DNA from: Collinsella aerofaciens
GTDB lineage: Bacteria > Actinomycetota > Coriobacteriia > Coriobacteriales > Coriobacteriaceae
Length of the DNA: 5,100 nucleotides
Assembly (NCBI GenBank): GCA_008671285.1
Contig: RPYR01000068.1
Span: 1 to 5,100 of the forward strand
Reading direction: 5' to 3'
The notes below the pieces were generated by a model. It searched no databases, was not told the origin of the DNA, and saw only the letters and a list, made by a program, of their open reading frames with translations. How positions within the stretch are numbered: the stretch's first letter is position 1; each line of letters begins with the position of its first letter. The position numbers and the translations under genes are program-made. Below are positions 3,962 through 5,100 of this stretch, piece after piece.

Positions 3962-5100
3962 GATGCTCAAATTGCCGGTCTTGGACGTCGACGGCGAAAA
4001 GCTCGGCGTGGTCAACGATTTTGGCATTGCTACCGGCGAAGTTTTTCCGCACGTGACGTCGCTCGCGTTCCGCGGCCCCGGCAAGACGCCGTTTATGATC
4101 AGCTGGCGCAAATGGGTCGACCGTATCGACGAGACGGGCGTACACCTTAAGACGTCGGCCACCGAAATCCGTTTTTCGTACCTGCAGCCGACCGAACTCC
4201 TGCTTGCCCGCGACGTGCTCAACAAGCAGATTGTCGACACGCAGGGCATGAAGGTCGTGCGCGTAAACGACATCAAGTTTTCCATGTCGGGCGAAAACCA
4301 GCTGCGCCTGCTGGGCGCCGAGGTCGGTGCCCGCGGTCTGCTACGCGCCATCAGCCCCGCGCTCGAGCATATCGTCGAAGGCTTTATGAAGCACCTGGGC
4401 AAGCCGCTCAGTGAGGACATCATCGCTTGGTCCTACATGGACCTGCTCGACCGCTCGACCAAGAACATTCAACTCTCGGTGTCGCACAAGACGCTCGGCG
4501 AGCTGCACCCTGCCGACATCGCCGACATTATCGAGCAGCTCGACCCGCGCCTGCGTGCGCAGGTGTTTGCGCAGCTCGATACTGCCCAGGCCGCCGAGGC
4601 CATCTCGGAGTTCGACGACGACGAGCTTATGACCGAGATGCTCGAGGGCCTGTCCGATACGGACGCATCGTCGATGCTGGCCATGATGGACCCGGACGAC
4701 GCCGCTGACCTGATCGACGAGCTCGATTACGAGAAGGCCGAGAAGCTTCTTCGCCTGATGGGCGTTCAGGAGGAGAAGGCGATTCGTAACCTGCTGGGCT
4801 ATGAGGACAACACTGCCGGTCGCATCATGACCTCGGAGTTTGTCTCCCTGCCCGCCACGGCGACGGTCGGTGACGCCATCGAGGCGATCCGCAAGCTCGA
4901 CGAGGACTTCGAGAGCGTCTACTACGTCTATACCGAGGACCCGAGCGGTATGCTCACCGGCGTGCTCTCGCTGCGCACGCTCATCGTGGCCGACCGCGAC
5001 GCCACGCTGGGCCAGCTGGCCTATCGCGACCTGGTTGATGTGTCGCCCGACGCTGACCAGGAAGACGTAACGGACGAGATGACCACGTACGACCTGGTCG
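3945..5100 (+). CDS. PRC-barrel / MgtE N-domain / CBS protein, 3' end outside window
   Basis: 385 codons are visible with no stop before the window edge. Residues 4-78 are a PRC barrel (LSEMLKLPVLDVDGEKLG at 4-21). Residues ~88-134 look like a second PRC-like unit (LNKQIVDTQGMKVVRVNDI at 92-110). Residues ~183-283 are an MgtE intracellular superhelix (LHPADIADIIEQLDP at 187-201, then repeated acidic helices with DPDDAADLIDELD at 249-261). From ~285, YEDNTAGRIMT (286-296) opens the CBS pair; the second CBS motif starts near 360 and is cut at the edge. In MgtE channels these acidic N and CBS domains bind Mg2+ and gate the pore. Here the pore, if any, lies beyond the window. It could be a full transporter or a soluble regulator of a neighbouring transporter. 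Start choice TTG 3945 is explained under its ribosome binding site; ATG 3963 is the alternative. Confidence 0.85.
   Translation, partial: MNYLSEMLKLPVLDVDGEKLGVVNDFGIATGEVFPHVTSLAFRGPGKTPFMISWRKWVDRIDETGVHLKTSATEIRFSYLQPTELLLARDVLNKQIVDTQGMKVVRVNDIKFSMSGENQLRLLGAEVGARGLLRAISPALEHIVEGFMKHLGKPLSEDIIAWSYMDLLDRSTKNIQLSVSHKTLGELHPADIADIIEQLDPRLRAQVFAQLDTAQAAEAISEFDDDELMTEMLEGLSDTDASSMLAMMDPDDAADLIDELDYEKAEKLLRLMGVQEEKAIRNLLGYEDNTAGRIMTSEFVSLPATATVGDAIEAIRKLDEDFESVYYVYTEDPSGMLTGVLSLRTLIVADRDATLGQLAYRDLVDVSPDADQEDVTDEMTTYDLV

Noticed and set aside
3651..4145. Minus-strand 164-codon frame covering the 3617-3944 gap
   Set aside because: It runs antisense into the PRC domain of the MgtE_N/CBS gene, its protein resembles nothing I recognise, and the gap is better explained by promoter and leader features.
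1..5100. tRNA, rRNA, CRISPR array, insertion sequence or phage genes
   Set aside because: None seen: no cloverleaf, no regularly spaced repeats, no transposase or integrase-like protein, and base and codon use look uniform.

Overview
The window reads as chromosomal DNA from a high-GC actinobacterium, most likely a Coriobacteriia member close to Collinsella. The basis is protein style (Ala/Asp/Glu-rich, strong G/C third positions), dense one-strand gene packing and the gene families present. This is inference; no marker gene such as rRNA is present. All five real genes lie on the + strand. Large minus-strand reading frames are compositional shadows.

Layout: (1) 23-856 encodes a protein whose first ~165 residues resemble the N-terminal domain of cyanophycin synthetase (CphA) without the ATP-grasp or Mur-ligase parts. 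It keeps an HxxEHxxxE metallopeptidase-like motif and ends in a long acidic tail. (2) A promoter with a perfect -10 (936-941) and a hairpin next to the ribosome binding site lead into a two-gene unit: a small YtxH-like glycine-zipper membrane protein (993-1382) and, overlapping by one base (TAATG), a PRC-barrel protein (1382-2137). A strong stem-loop at 2159-2188 closes the unit. (3) 2210-3616 encodes a membrane-anchored NodB/CE4 polysaccharide-deacetylase-like protein in which both metal-binding histidines and the motif-5 histidine are replaced, so it is probably a pseudoenzyme. (4) 3617-3944 is a ~330-base non-coding region. It holds a repeat-like inverted element overlapping the previous stop codon, an extended -10 promoter (TGCTATAGT), a leader of about 200 nt with mutually exclusive pairings, a hairpin over a strong Shine-Dalgarno, and a 10-codon leader ORF. 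(5) 3945-5100 starts, probably at TTG, a PRC + MgtE_N + CBS protein that runs off the window end and points to Mg2+ or other divalent-cation sensing or transport.

The genes share a cell-envelope and membrane theme: YtxH and PRC envelope/stress proteins, an anchored cell-wall-enzyme relative, and a cation-linked CBS protein. They look like separate transcription units rather than one pathway. The observations most worth following are the stand-alone CphA-N-like protein, the degenerate deacetylase, and the candidate switching leader RNA upstream of the MgtE_N/CBS gene.
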